From the NCBI GenBank assembly GCA_000226015.1, contig JH154918.1:2598-35400 (forward strand): DNA of 32,803 nucleotides. Reading direction: 5' to 3'. Below the pieces are notes generated by a model, which saw only the letters and a program-made list of their open reading frames with translations, made no database searches and was not told the DNA's origin. This document shows, piece after piece, positions 17,302 through 30,284 of this stretch; within the stretch, counting starts at the first letter, position 1; each line of letters begins with the position of its first letter. Both the position numbers and the translations under genes were made by a program. The DNA comes from Mnemiopsis leidyi (Eukaryota; Ctenophora; Tentaculata; Lobata; Bolinopsidae).

Positions 17302-17744
17302 TTATAGCCTGCTTATATAGTCATGGAACGGGAATTAATATTGGATTATTGTGCTATATTACTTCAAGGAAAAGAGGAGTAGTCGACATAGATTTGTACT
17401 ATAGACAGCTTTTAAGTAATCTTGGATTAACTGAATTTATGCAGTGATGTTGTCGGACAATATAGGGCTTTCTAATAGAACTACTGATTTAATGGTCTTG
17501 AGTAGTGAAGCATATCACCAAGGACTTTATAACGCGTTGAATTACGATCAATGTTGCCACTCCAAAAAGCTTCTGTAGAAGGTATATTTCTGGCAACGGA
17601 GTTCAATTGGCAATTATGATTTAGTTCAAATCACTTTGGATAACTTGACACATGTAGACTTCACATGCAATTTTTTTGGCAACAAATTATTGCACTATGG
17701 AAAGAGATGTCTAACAGAAAATAGTGATTTGATGATAGGAGAGA

Positions 17745-18055
17745 GGTGTTTAGAAAGCTTGAGAAAAGAGAAGTAAGTTGGGGAAAGGAGAGCAAAATTA
17801 GAGGGGAGATAGGCGAGAGTAGAGCAGTAGGAGAGTATGAAGGAAAAAAGAGGAAATCAGAGGAAATCAGAAAGGAGGAGAGAAGAGATCACTTGAGGGA
17901 TAAAAGGGGAAATAGTTAAGTTATTTGTTATTGGTTAAGAAGAAAAGAGAGGAAAAATCAAAAGAAAGGAGGGAGGAGAAAATAGGGCGATAAAAGAGGA
18001 GAAGGAAGGAAAGAGGAGAGAGGATAGGAAAAAGAAGCGAGGAAATTAGGCGAAT
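17745..18055. repeat. Second polypurine tract
   Basis: About 300 bp of mainly A/G on the plus strand (GGAAAGAGGAGAGAGGATAGG, GGAGGGAGGAGAAAATAGGG). It ends near TATCCGGCCGTATACC, which resembles the TATCTGGCCGTA that ends the tract at 12121-12345. Confidence 0.65.
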
Positions 18056-18059
18056 AAAC

Positions 18060-18780
18060 GATTCAATATTACTATCCGGCCGTATACCAGGCCGTGTGTT
18101 TCAGCTAGTTATGTTAATTCAACAACTAGTAATTACCCCTTCAATCGCATAATCATCTCGCGGTAACCTAAAAGGAACTACTCAAAGTAGAAGAAATTTA
18201 TGCGGGCACTAAAATGGTTGGAGCTCGTTTACATCTTAAAATTAGGAGTCCTTAGCTCCGTAAAGATAGAATTGGCCAAAGGCAAAGCTTGAGCCTTGTA
18301 GGTACTTCTGTCTAGTAGTTAAAATTTGCATACATTCAATTTGTCTGAGAGCAATTGGCACGTAGTTGTAAATTGTCAGGCCTCACGGTTGTTAGTCCAC
18401 ATTGAAGAACTTTCTTGGAATACAGTAAGTTTGAGAATGAATGAAAGTGGTACTGGTAGTTGTAGGGTATTCTACATTCATGGGGTCCTGTCATGATCTG
18501 CCTTAATTAACATTATGGTGCCGTTATATAGCATTATGAATTTATAAATTAATGTTAAATGGCTTTTCATGAGAGGACGTTATATACTCAATTAAGCTTG
18601 GTAGGTAGGTTGCACTGCTTGATTTTATAGAGGCTAAACGCCTAAACATGGTTAATACGTGAGACCCCCAAACACCTTCACAGCATGAAAAAACAGCAAA
18701 GGAGGAAATATATCGGAACTATTAAAAGTCATCTGAACGGGTGAATCAAAGAAAAAGTCTTCCAATGGTTGTGTGAAGCG
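18060..18780. other. Gene-free stretch before the retrotransposon remnant
   Basis: AT-rich with no convincing coding content and no recognised repeat. Confidence 0.4.
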
Positions 18781-21700
18781 TAGGTGACCCAATGTGTCAC
18801 CACTGGAAAGAAGCTCTGGTAAACCGTGAGGTTACCATGATCTCGAAAAGGGGTTACCCTGTTGGTTTCCCCTTCCAGTTGAAACATCAACTGCAAGGTT
18901 TGGATATGATGTCCGCCTCTCCACAACAAGTCCTATCCTGTTACCTCCACGTGGTGAAGACTGGAAACTGGGTGAGTGGTGGTTATCTCCAGGCTAAAGA
19001 CAGGAAGGTCGACGGGAGATGTCTAGCCCCGTGGGAGCTAAATACGTTTAGCCCCAAAACTCGTGGCCTACGAGATGTTCTGAGACTAGCAAATCCTTGC
19101 TATGGGTTGCACAGTAGTCAAAGAGGTTGTGGTTGTTACCCTCCCACCTGTTCTACTACGACCCAGTCTGACTGGATTACGCTCTGGTAGACAGGATGTA
19201 GCTCCCAATGCCTGGGGTATAACGACTAACGAGGTAGTCATGAGGGGAGAGGTTAGTCCCCGCAAAATGCAAAGATACATTGCTTCCTATCCTCCCTAGC
19301 CAAGTTCTGCGAAGAGCAGGTAAGGAACCGAAAAAAAACTCTACTCCTACTGATTGTCTGATTGATATTAGTAGTTCTTGCGATTATATCATCTGCATGG
19401 CTATGAAGGATTGATGTCACTCATCACTCAGGTGGCGCCTGGTGCTGAAAAAGTGTCTCGCTTGCCTGACGTGCAGGGGACTGCCGAAGACACCGCCAAT
19501 TGAAAAGTATTAGTGATGGCTTACAACAAAAACACTAGGGTTAGAACCCCTATTCCCCTAATTCTCTTTCAGGTACTGGTGTCAGCATGGATAGGATTGA
19601 TGACTCAGTCACCCTAAGCTCCCAAGGAGGCGGATGAATGATGAAAGGCCGATTCCAATGTCTGACACATCTCATAGTGTGGTATCGTGTAAGAGGGATT
19701 ATACCCTTGTTGGAACATATGATATTAGGACGGCTAGGGAAGGATACAAGCGTACAGAGTTTATTTTACAATTCTTGGTATCCAAGAACACAGAATAGTA
19801 CATCAAGAACCGATCAGAGTAGAGAAGTTCAAGGGAGAATTTGTTTAGTCACGGTTTCAGCATGGAGGAATGGTACGATGGCTGCAACCGGTGGATTAGG
19901 GTTTCTACTGAGCATACAGTGCCATTAGTTTGATTAAGCCATATGGGTCTAGAGACCTAGAGTTCTTACCATGTCATTCGACGGTAACCCAAGACTTACA
20001 GCCATAACTGTCTATAGTCCTACTGAAGCAGCAACAGCTGAACAAGCAGAGGATTTTCACAATACTCTAAGGCAGGCTATGAACAATATCCCAGCACACC
20101 ATCTGCTGATGACATTTGAGGATATGAATGGAAAAACTCTGTTAAGAACACAGAGGCATATGACATCTTCAACTCCTTGGGATCACACGGCACACCATAG
20201 AGTCGTTGTTAGTGGGGCCAAGATTAGCCTCAGGAAAACCAAAAAACCTCCTCATCGAGTACAGTACGACTACAGTGCTTTCAAACGGGATGAAGAACTC
20301 CAGAGAAAGTACGCAGTAGCTGTGCAAAATCGGTTTTCCTGCCTCGTTGAAGAGGGCGACGACGCAACTGAGAGTTATGGAAAGTTAGTTGCTGCAGTTG
20401 AGGCTGCCAACAAGACCTTACTCTCCAAAAGAACTCGCAAAAAGAAGTTCGATCCCTCTAATGACCGTAGAGTTGATGCAGCAAGAAGAGAACTGTTCCT
20501 TGCCAAGGATAAATACCACCATCACACCCTTGAAGAGAACAGAGAGGAGGTCGCTGTCAAGAAAGAAGCCTTGCAGTCCTGCTATTTGACTGTTGAAGAG
20601 GAAATCTTGGAAGAAAAGATAAGATAGGTGGAAGAGTCGGCAGACCGATGCAGGAACAAGGAAAGCTGGGAGTTGATAAACGACATCTCTGGCAGAACAA
20701 GAACTTGTTGTGGTCTCACTGAGGAAAGTTCTCCAGCTGAACGTTTAAAAAACTGGAAAAAGAATTTCTCTTGGCTGCTTGGACAACCACCTTCCGTTCC
20801 TGATGCTAATATCACAATCAGGAACATACACCCCCTCTGGATATCGACATCGATCTATTCACGCTAGAAGAGCTTGCACAGGCAAAGAAGCAGATAGTTG
20901 AAGGCAAAGCTTTTGGTGATGACGGGATTTCTCCTGAAGTAATGAAGTGATGTAGACTTGGACGATGTAGACTTGGACAAGTTTTGAAACGACGCCCTCA
21001 TTAAACAGAATAACGCCCCGGCTCGAGGAAGTACTAAGGGATAATTAAAACGGCTATAGACCAGGCTGTTCTAGTTTCTACCACCTCACATATCCTAGCA
21101 CTTTGGGGAATCATTGAAGGAGCTAAGGTTTAAAATCTGAAAGCCACCATCGTTTTTATTGACTTCAAGAAAGCCTTTGATAGCGTGCATCGTGGACTTC
21201 CGAATAAGATACGGAGATCATACATTGGCCCGGGCCCCCGTACCTATTCATCATAGACTACATCATGACTATTGCTATTTATATTGATAACAACGAAACT
21301 GAGCATGGATTCACTCTGAAGCCTGCTCAAAGCAGAAGGGTTGTATCAGAGATAGTAACGGATGTCGAGTTTGCTGACGATGTAGCGCTGGTCACAGACA
21401 GGCATAGAGGCAGCACAGAATCTTCTAGAAAGGCTTGAGAGTTGAGACTGCGGCATCAAGTGTAGGACTGGCCATGAATGATGGAAAGACGGAATTTCTG
21501 ACGGTTAACACCCCGGATCAAGAAAAAACAAATTGACGGCTGCTACACTAGGATGCTTAGAATGGCCTTGGACGTGAACTGGAAGCAGCACTTGACCAAC
21601 AAAGAAGTCTATGGGATACTCACTCGAGCTACCATGAAAATCCAGGAGCGGAGAATGAGGCTTGCTGGACATCTTCAACGACATTCAGAACTTACAGCAA

Positions 21701-21910
21701 GCAGCCTTCTACTATGGGAACCTTAGCACGGCACAAGGACTCGGGGTAGACCAGCTCTCACCTATGTAGATAATCTGCGCAAAGACACTGGATCATAAGC
21801 AACACAAGGGAAATTGCTGGGCTTATGGCTGATAGGCTTTTGTGGAGACGTCACATCAATGCTCGGACTCTGAAGCCGCCATAAGTGATCAGCAAGTCAA
21901 GTCAAAGAAG
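18780..21910 (+). mobile_element. Degenerate APE-type non-LTR retrotransposon
   Basis: Remnants lie in the order expected of a LINE. The endonuclease start, LVGTYDIRTAREGYKRTEF (19706 on), stops at TAG (19796). NGTMAATGGLGFLLS follows at about 19870. LTAITVYSPTEAATAEQAED lies in the 19971 frame. RT block VFIDFKKAFDS is at about 21150-21183, and the catalytic FADD is in DVEFADDVALVTD (21361 on). A C-terminal block, RMLRMALDVNWKQHLTNKEV then RRMRLAGHLQRH, lies at about 21550-21690. The less certain 5' part (18780-19700) has higher GC than its surroundings. The tail AGTCAAGTCAA near 21890-21905 looks like a simple-repeat 3' end. There are many stops and frame changes and an internal deletion before PYLFIIDYIM, so it cannot be active. 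The clade is not assigned. Confidence 0.8.
19971..20627 (+). pseudogene. Longest surviving open frame of the retrotransposon (endonuclease end to RT linker)
   Basis: The 218 codons begin inside the endonuclease domain (FDGNPRLTAITVYSPTEA), so the ATG is fortuitous. The usual GDxNA metal-binding motif reads FEDMNGKT here, and the later DHR-type motif reads HHRVVVS; both have lost key residues. The rest is the charged linker that precedes the RT (RVQYDYSAFKRDEELQRKYA). It ends at TAG before further linker sequence that continues in the same and neighbouring frames. Confidence 0.7.
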
Positions 21911-24900
21911 AGGACTTGATTCTATAGAACTTAGTTCAATCGGTGTTCGAATAGATCACAACATAATTAGGGTTAGAGCTCTTTCTGTTTTTGCCTGCTA
22001 CCTAGTGTGATGATTTTGCTGCTCAAAAGATGAATTTCATTTATTAGACAATCAGTTGATTTGATAGATCATATGGCGCAAAACAATTTGTTACCGTTCT
22101 TGCTTGTATTTCTTTTAAAATTTAATCAATCGATCAGAGCAAACTACAATTTTCAATAAAGAATAGATGATTAATCATTGAATGCAGTATAGCCAAGCGG
22201 TTTGGCTGTCCGAGCTCAAGAAAAACAGAAAGTTAGTGAGCACAAACTCATAAACGTTCTCCATATAGACTTCCATACATGATAAAGTATACTAATTTAT
22301 ATGCATTGAATTTGAAATGACGGATGTACAAATAAAGTCAAAAGGAACGCAGGCAGCTATAAAGTCCACAAGTATCGCCGCGGCAGTGCGGTATTATACA
22401 TTTATTCAGTGTTTTCTATTCAAGTTACCTTAAAGTAGTAATCTTACTGTTTTCTATGAGACTTACCACCCACAATACTCCAGTGGAAAGATCAAAGTAG
22501 CAGACCTGTAGTGTTTCACTTCAGGTTCCGTGGTTTGAATGACGGTTACATTCACAAGCCACATGGTGCCTCATATCTTAATAAGTTAATATGAGCTAGC
22601 TAGAAGGGGGGGGGGGCGAGTTGGTGAGTATTAAAGATTTGACTTACCAGTTAAGATATAGTTCCGTTGGATTTCCTTTTTGAGCGGTGTGATTTGCTAC
22701 ATGTTTTCTTGTCAATTGCACCCTGGCGCCATCTCTGGTTAAAATGTTCATTAAGATCACATATGCAAAATCATGTTCACATTCACAACATTGATAAATA
22801 AATATTTACAAATATATCAATTTATCAAAAACCGAGTGATGGATTGTATGAATAATCACAATTTTGTTGCAACTTATTTGTGGTGGCAAACAATGTCGAC
22901 ACTGCACCAGGAACGCTTTCGGGAGATGGTCAGAGTCCAACTTGTCCGACCCTCATTCGAAGCGAATAGAGAATATTAGAATAAAATGTCGGGAGGGTGC
23001 GCGCTGTCGTACAAAGTCTGACCATAAGTTTTACTTGGAAGATGCCCATTACTCACCAGCGTTTATATTGTTATCGATTGTTGGATTAAGTCGTTGACAA
23101 TAAATACAGGTAGAACACAAATGTACAGACATAGACATATAAGATCCTATTCCTGCTATACAATTGTCGGATCCGCCAGAGTCCGCCCCAGTAGTACTGC
23201 AGAAACTCGGAAAGAATAAGCTCGAATAATTATGTTCGTGATTCGAAATCAAACATTCAAACAATATGCTTTAAAGATTCTCAAATAAAAACTAAGTCTT
23301 AAACTGATTAGTGATAAGTTTTTGTAACGCGCCAGACACAAGTGATTTTAAAAAATATGATATTTACAACAGAAGCACCAACACTTTTAGTACAATATGT
23401 TCATTTGTATCTCACTACTGGGACCTCTTAGATCGGTTAACCTGTTGACAAGCCAATAGGCAAGATGCCAAAAAAATGGTGCTATTATAAGAGATGCAAA
23501 GGACTAACGACTGCAGCACTCACTTTAAGATAAATTTCTACACTTAACTGTTAACTGGCATAGCGATTAACGTCTATTTTGGTATTGATTTTTCACCTTT
23601 AATAAAATCGCTAATTCAAAATCGCTGAAGTCGATAACCGTCAGAAAATCTAAATTTTGAAGAAATGACAAAAGTAAAAAGCAAAACCACACGAAGAGCC
23701 ATATACGAAAAGACCAGACCGTCAACTCAATGACTAGTAAATTACCATGCCTCCACTTCTCTTGTTAGATAAATGGCCGGCACGTCAAAAACACCAGGTA
23801 GTATACTACTATACCAATTTAAAGGTAATTTTGATAATGCCCCCGCTATAAACCCAGTGTGTCCCGTGTCTAACTCCACAACAGTATACTGAGTGTGGGG
23901 GTATACTACATTTATACTACTGCATGGTGGGCAATAACAATGCATTGAAGATATGTGTTCGCGCTATTCTGCATTTCTACATTAACTATAACATAAAGGT
24001 GGAAGGTAGTCAAGTTAAGTTCGGGTTCATATACTCATATGTGTTCCAGAAGTTATACATCTGTATTCTGTTAATGGAAAGCACAGTAGAATTACAAGCT
24101 TGTTCAACTGTAAGCTTCAAATCACAAAATACGATCATAAAACTGTAAATTCATAACGATTCTTATATCGTGATCAGTATGACCATTTCCACATAGTTAT
24201 CTAACCAGGCTAAACCCAGTGAACCACAGCTATCAAGTGACATGACTAAATCAACCTATGAATTCAGCTTACATATAAAGATATGACAGCTTGATATCGG
24301 ATTAACGAAAAATAGCGGTTAGGTAAATATATGACATCTTGATATCGGATCAGAAACGAAAACTTGTGATTACCTTTTATAGATAATGATATAACAGCTA
24401 TATAGATATCAGAGAAAGCAAAAAGTCTCGTAACCTGAAGATTACAATTCCGCTCAACCACGGAGGAATAACTAGATTTTCAATAGTTTCGGTGTCACGT
24501 CTGTACTTGTGTATAGTGTTACAAATTATGGCACTGATGCTGTAAATCTGTTGTGGTAATTAGAGTGCTAATTCGAGTCGCTAAAATTCGAGTTTCGTGT
24601 GATGCAAATAAGGTTGCTAAGGTGGTTAAGAAGTTTAGCTATGGTTCGAGAGACGAGGAGACGAGTTGTTAAATGTTCAGAGCTGCCCACTATATAATAG
24701 CTGAAATGATCGAGGAATATATGTATTTGAATTGAGTTGAAGAGTTGCCATTCCGTTTAACTTTATCAGACCTTCAGCTACGTTTTAAAAGAAAACTGAT
24801 TCTTGAAGTTACGTCTTCTTAAAAAAGGTGATTTTCAGGCAATAAAAAACGAAATCAGCAAATCAGATGGTTAAAGCGAACTGGTTGAAATCCACAGGAT

Positions 24901-26760
24901 AGCGCTAAACTATAAATGTCAGCGGGTGCTATACTCTCAACGATTATGACATCTCTGGTCAATCAAACTCGGCAGTCAAACTCGACTTTTATCGAAAGAA
25001 ACGGTTCGCGCGGTTTCATAGCCGACTTTAATTGGTGGGATCACTGTTGCTATAAATCATAACTACGTTGCGAGCACCCAGACAAATACTTTATGCAAAT
25101 GATTAGTACCTTAATGTTAATTGGGGGTTGTGAGCAAGCAAACGCAAAGCTACTGGATCTGGCATGTGAATCAATCAGTGGACCGGTTGGAAAATAAGGC
25201 GACACCCCGGTTGCAAGTTGGCCTTATATGGCAGTGCTGTACATTGTACAAGCAACAGTGTGTAAAAACACTTGGTTCTTGCTTCCAACAACATTTACAT
25301 AATGATTAGTACCTTTATACTGCTTAACACAGCCTTCCACAATTATTTAGTTATTTAGTTATTTAGTTCTTGACTGCTAAATCGCATGAAGCTATTATAT
25401 AGTTCAATTAGATGCAATAAAGTAGTGATGAGGTTACTTGATTTACCAGAAAATTTTACTTAAATACTTGCTTAAACATTTATAGATCACCGAAAATTAA
25501 AGATTCGTGATATAATTTGCTGCTAGCTGTTCTAAATCGGAGGATTTAAGAACCAAATTGAAAATGAAACAGGGAAAGTGACAGAGCTGTCCGAGAGTAG
25601 AAGGTAATCATTTACTGATCAGGTAAATATCAAGCTTAAGGCAGTGAAGCTTACATCATGACGTCCTGCAGACGCTGATCTGCAAGTCCCTGTTTTCCTA
25701 CCTTAGTCTTGACTGCACGGTTCCTTTCTCACTTCAGCTTTAAGTTATACTTACAGATATGCAAACCGAGAGGTAAATCTATTCACTACTATATAAGGTC
25801 AAAAGTATAAAATAGCTATAAATTTGTGGTTTATGCAGACGATTTAACTGAGTTTCAAAATTGGTCAACGACAAAAAAGGCGTTTTTTATCGACGCAAAA
25901 TGAGGATAATCTGCCCGTGCCCAACTCGGCGCATATAACTATAGTAGTAGTACTAGAAGTCATGGGACTGATGAAGTATGATATACCGATCACAGGAGAT
26001 CACATTATAAAATAGGCGCATTAAATTCTGGCTGTACTAATTAGAAACTTTATCATCTAGTCGCTCCATGATGAACTATAAATTCGAATTATATACTCCA
26101 TAAAGAACATAGTCGCGTACAAATTTGGGATCAGCATCGTATTGCGGGAGGGTAGGATTTAGGTAGACTTTGATGATATTTGTTGTTTCAGCTTAAAGTA
26201 ACATTAAGTGACTGATAGCTGTTATCATGGCTCCTGTATAGGTGAGATCAGCCCGACTGCTGAAAAAGTAAACCATGCAGCTGGTCAGTGGTCACTAGAC
26301 CAAGAAGTAAAAGTTAAAGCAGAAAACAACAGATTCTGTCGGCTACCATGGACACAGAATCAGAAATATTACAGAAAAATTTAGAATCTGTCGGCTACTG
26401 GACACAGAAATCAGAATCAGAAATGAATAAAGAAATGATTCTGGAAGGATAATCCGGCGAGGTAAGAACGTAGCCATGCGGATCACTTAGCTAAAACTGC
26501 AGCTGCTGCTGCCTAACGAGTTGCAGTTAAAGTATCACGAATACATGTGTGTCCACGGCAGCAGACTGGGGATAATCATAAAGTCGCAAAGTAAATCACT
26601 TAATCACTAACAATTGACATATGATTACCCTAATTAAGGGGGCACTAATTATCGATAAGATTTACAAACCCCATCATTTTGGCGTCAGAGGGTACAATAT
26701 GTTAATGACACTGCCGTTAGAAAAAAGAAAATGTGGATCAAGTATAGGTTACTTGTAGGT
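21910..26760. other. Gene-free stretch with minor repeats
   Basis: AT-rich and non-coding as far as can be seen. It includes a G run of about 11 near 22607, a tRNA-like 5' fragment (TATAGCCAAGCGGTTTGG) near 22191 without the rest of a tRNA, a 48-bp direct repeat (24281 and 24329, GATATGAC..CTTGATATCGGAT), a TTATTTAG triplication at 25343-25368, and a ~52-bp direct repeat (26331 and 26383, GATTCTGTCGGCTAC). Confidence 0.45.
26331..26434. repeat. ~52-bp tandem duplication
   Basis: Two units beginning AGATTCTGTCGGCTACCATGG (26331) and AGAATCTGTCGGCTACTGG (26383), each followed by ACACAGAA and CAGAA blocks, with small indels. Confidence 0.65.
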
Positions 26761-26849
26761 TGATAACCTACTGTCGCGGCCATCACGCGCTGTCACGCAT
26801 TTCTGGCCTGGCGACCAGAAAGAAATTCTAGACGCGCATCGCCCGTTGA
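26761..26849 (+). repeat. Dispersed GC-rich repeat, short copy
   Basis: Matches 452-505 almost base for base, then joins directly to the terminal GCATCGCCCGTTGA. It lacks about 107 bp present in the long copy, namely the segment between two CGCATCGC direct repeats, and has a short extra ACCAGAAAG. Confidence 0.8.
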
Positions 26850-27314
26850 ATAGGTTACATGCATTTATTTACCTGGTGAATCGATGGTGTTTCGGAGACA
26901 GCTTATATGCAACGCGCAAACGCATCGTGAAATGGTACGTACAAAGATGTATGACTATTGTTTAACATCTAAATGAAAGCAAATGACAATATGACAAAAC
27001 ATAAGGACGTTATGTGGATGCTGACGTGGGTATTTGTCTTTATCTCATTACACTGGGTCTAGTTGGGGTTTATGGAATGGATATTCTGACTGATCACTAA
27101 GCTTCCTTAACAGACGTTAACAATAAGGTACACTCAACTTGATGGTTAGACTTGAAACGCTAAAAACGGGGTGAGTAAAAAGTTGAAATTCTTTCTGAAA
27201 GGAAATCCTAAAAGTTAATCTGGAGGATTAACCAAGTTTATCGTTTGAATCAAACATAATAGCCCCAATAACCAACTTTTCCGCAATTGCGCATATGGAT
27301 TGTTTTATTCAAAG

Positions 27315-27900
27315 AAGGGGCTATGGTTATGGTCTGCTTGATTTCATACCGGGGGCTATGGTTATGGTCTGCATGATTTCATACCGTGGGCTAGGGTTAT
27401 GGTCTGCTTGATTTCATACCGTGGGCTATGGTTATGGTCTGCTTGATTTCATACCGGGGGCTATGGTTATGGTCTGCTTGGTTCGATAGACGGAGGAAGG
27501 GTAGAGGTTTGCTTGATTTCATACCGGGGGCTATGGTTATGGTCTGCTTGATTTGATACAGGGGGCTAGGGTTATGGTCTGCTCGATTTGATACAGGGGG
27601 TCGCTTGGGAGTAGTTGTTTGATGCAATAGAAGGGCCTAGGTTTAGGTTACGTTTGATTTCATAAAGGGGATTAGAATATATTTTGTCTGATCTGAAAGG
27701 GGGAGCAAGGATATTAGGGTTTGTTTGATTTGGTAGGCGGGGCTAGGGTCAGGTTTTGTTGGATTTAATGGAGTGGCTAGGATTAGGGTTTGTTTGATTT
27801 GATAGAGTGGCTAGGATTAGGGTTTGTTTGATATGATAGATGGGCTAGATTTAGGTATTGTTATCATAAAGAGGGCTAGGGTTAGGGTTCGGCCTAGTCT
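27315..27900. repeat. ~35-bp minisatellite, about 17 copies, decaying left to right
   Basis: The left units are nearly identical (GGGCTATGGTTATGGTCTGC then TTGATTTCATACC). Rightward they drift to GGCTAGGATTAGGGTTTG and finally GGGCTAGGGTTAGGG. Length also varies from 30 to 40 bp on the right. Any open frame here is repeat-derived. Confidence 0.9.
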
Positions 27901-27999
27901 GATAAGGTTGTGATAGGGACTTGGGTTAAAAGACAACCCTATCTCTAGCCCCTATCAATTGGTCAATATATATAGTCAATAAACAAATAGTTGATCTTA

Positions 28000-28270
28000 T
28001 ATATATCTTGCCTTCTTGGCCCTTAGTTGTAGTGAACGCTGAATATGGTCTTAGAGTACACACGATCCAATCATTTTTTAGTGAACGTTAGTGAACTCGG
28101 GCCATTGTTTTCATCCTTTTGTTAATAACTTTTTAAAATTTAGATTGATGAAATGAGATGAAACTATGCCATCAGGGAGAGAAATAACAATAACAATAAA
28201 ATGATCTAGAACTTTGGAAAAGGGTTCGGGAAGGCGGCGCGGTGCGTGTTAATGTAAACTGTGAATTCTT
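28000..28270. other. Short gene-free stretch
   Basis: AT-rich unique sequence. Nothing recognised. Confidence 0.4.
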
Positions 28271-28271
28271 T

Positions 28272-28352
28272 GCTGCGTGTAGTATAGTGGTTATCTCTCC
28301 AGCCTTTTGGCTTCCTTATTATAACCGTTTCTTATGTTCCGAACGCTAAAAT
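28272..28352 (+). other. Degenerate tRNA-like sequence
   Basis: GCTGCGTGTAGTATAGTGG then TTATC resembles the 5' part and D arm of tRNAs. AGCC-TTTT-GGCT could be an anticodon arm. GTTCCGAAC (28336-28344) is a poor B box at roughly the right spacing. The acceptor stem does not close. It is a tRNA pseudogene or a SINE head rather than a functional tRNA. Confidence 0.3.
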
Positions 28353-28559
28353 CTGTTAATATATGCGTTCCGTACGATCACTACCACTAACCTTCTTGCC
28401 ATTAGCATATTATTATGGACCACTGAAGCACTGACCAGGGTATATATTCTAGATTATAAATGTAATTTATGCCCGGCCCTTCTTCTACCTCATTCCAGCT
28501 TACACGAATACACGCTGCTAATTCTAGTTCTACACTGCACACTTTCCACTCTACAATTT

Positions 28560-28637
28560 GACGAGATGATATCCGTCTAACGTTCGCGAGGAGAGCAGAA
28601 AACTGCGAGCCGCGCGCGGGTCGGGTAACATCTCGAC
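28560..28637. mobile_element. 78-bp inverted-repeat element with flanking direct repeats
   Basis: The ends GACGAGATG and CATCTCGAC form a 9-bp inverted repeat with one mismatch. CTCTACAATTT lies directly before it and CTCTACAATAT two bases after it, looking like a target duplication. The interior is GC-rich (GCGAGCCGCGCGCGGG). It shares its left end and a GTCGGGTA block with 1768-1840. Confidence 0.55.
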
Positions 28638-28650
28638 AACTCTACAATAT

Positions 28651-30284
28651 GCTCTTACACGTATACACTGCACACTCTCACTGAAAGAATAAAAGTGATG
28701 ATACAGTATCCACATCTACACCCCTCCCGGATAGCCACAAAGGTATAAAAACTCTCACAATAAGATCTTGAAGTCAGGAAGCCTCCTATAAAGAACTTTC
28801 TGTGAATAACAGAACTGGACATTTGTCAATGCTACTGCTTGTAGTTTAACTGCCTTTTATTGTCGACTGACTGACAAATTTCTTCCTTCCTCACTATTAC
28901 ACCGGTAACAAAGATTCATTTATTGACTTTTGCCTATAAATAATTTCCTATGGTTTACTGAGATGGAAACAACGCCAAACTTTGCCACAGCAGTTCAAGA
29001 AACACTGCAGTGTCAATCGTTAAAGTGGTAACCGTATTTGGCTATCTTGGTTGTGTTTCATTTCTTAAAACTGGGTTGATCTTGAAGCAATGGGAAAATA
29101 TTCCTAACGTCTTCACTCTTCGGCAATGGTCTGCCAGAAAAGCTGGCTGCATGGAACTACATGAAAACTGTCAAATAGCAGCAGTGCTATAGTAGGTTTA
29201 TACGAGAAATTCACAGTGACGGCTGCATTAACGCAAAGAAAATAGCCAAAGCCCAAAACAAGAAATAGCAGGATCACATACAATCTGGTCCGGAGAAATA
29301 AAATTATTCTTAGCTTTTTGAAGAACAAAGCGCCTTATTAGGAGGTCACATTCAAAATCAAAGTTGACACGCCACTATAACAGCTCAACGTAACACAAAC
29401 TGGAGCAAGATCAACATGCACGGCTTTGCAACAAGACAAGCTGCTCCACAAAACCACCGCAGCGGATCATGGTCTGTTGCGCATGCATTAGTGGCCTATT
29501 TAGCTCTCCGATGATTACCTCATAATTATACCGTCTCCAGAGACCCAGAAAGATGAGATGTGACTTGCCGTAAAACTGTTGTCTTTAAAAAAGGTGGAGT
29601 CATTACCAGCAAACCGTGGGGTGTTCTGGGGACGGTTAATGGGGTCTGCTTATTGCTTTTGTGTTGTGGCACACCTGCGGAAGATATTGTTTGGATCTGC
29701 AGCCACCTTGTTGTAAGAATTGTAACTGTGACACTAAGATATTATGTGGTTCTATCAGCAGCAACCTGAATGCATCTGCCTTAGGCCATATGTAATATGT
29801 ATATGGGTCAGTTTCATAAGCTGTGGTGATTAGGTCAATTCGAGTTACTGATCGTTTGCGCATTTATGATATATTCTGATATTGCAGCAATAGTATTGAC
29901 ATTGTGAACGGGGAATAGAAATCGACCATAGCCAATGGCCTTTAAGTTCTGATGTAAGAATTATTCGACCATCGGTCAAGTGTCTATTGCTAAAATCAAA
30001 CATTCAGAAACCAATAAGCTATTATACAGCTGATAGGTAATAGCAAAGAAAGAAAATTTCCGAACATATGGGCCATAACTTTTAATATGGGCTTAATGCA
30101 TGCCATATTTGTAGTCCATAAATATATGTCCCAAAGAACCTTCATGGATCTGAGTTTTGATAAGTCACAACCCCTGTGAACTAGCATCAAGTGGTTACGA
30201 ATACCCATGATTGTGGCAGCAAACCATGGGAGTTATTATAGTTAAAGGCTTGATGGTTTCCGCTTTTAAACTTTATAAAGTTTT
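28651..30284. other. Gene-free stretch with overlapping short open frames
   Basis: Short frames on both strands (29010-29328, 29560-29863) overlap each other. One minus frame (29113-29328) is hydrophobic (RLYVILLFLVLGFGYFL), another (29636-29863) is mixed. None has matching splice phases or a recognisable domain. Confidence 0.4.

Noticed and set aside
22190..22235. tRNA gene (TATAGCCAAGCGGTTTGG start)
   Set aside because: No anticodon arm, B box or closing acceptor stem follows.
27870..27900. Interstitial telomere
   Set aside because: Only one or two TTAGGG-like units are present at the end of a degenerate 35-bp minisatellite.
29010..29863. Several short open frames, one with a hydrophobic stretch
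   Set aside because: Frames on opposite strands overlap, none has splice support, and AT-rich DNA readily gives hydrophobic runs.
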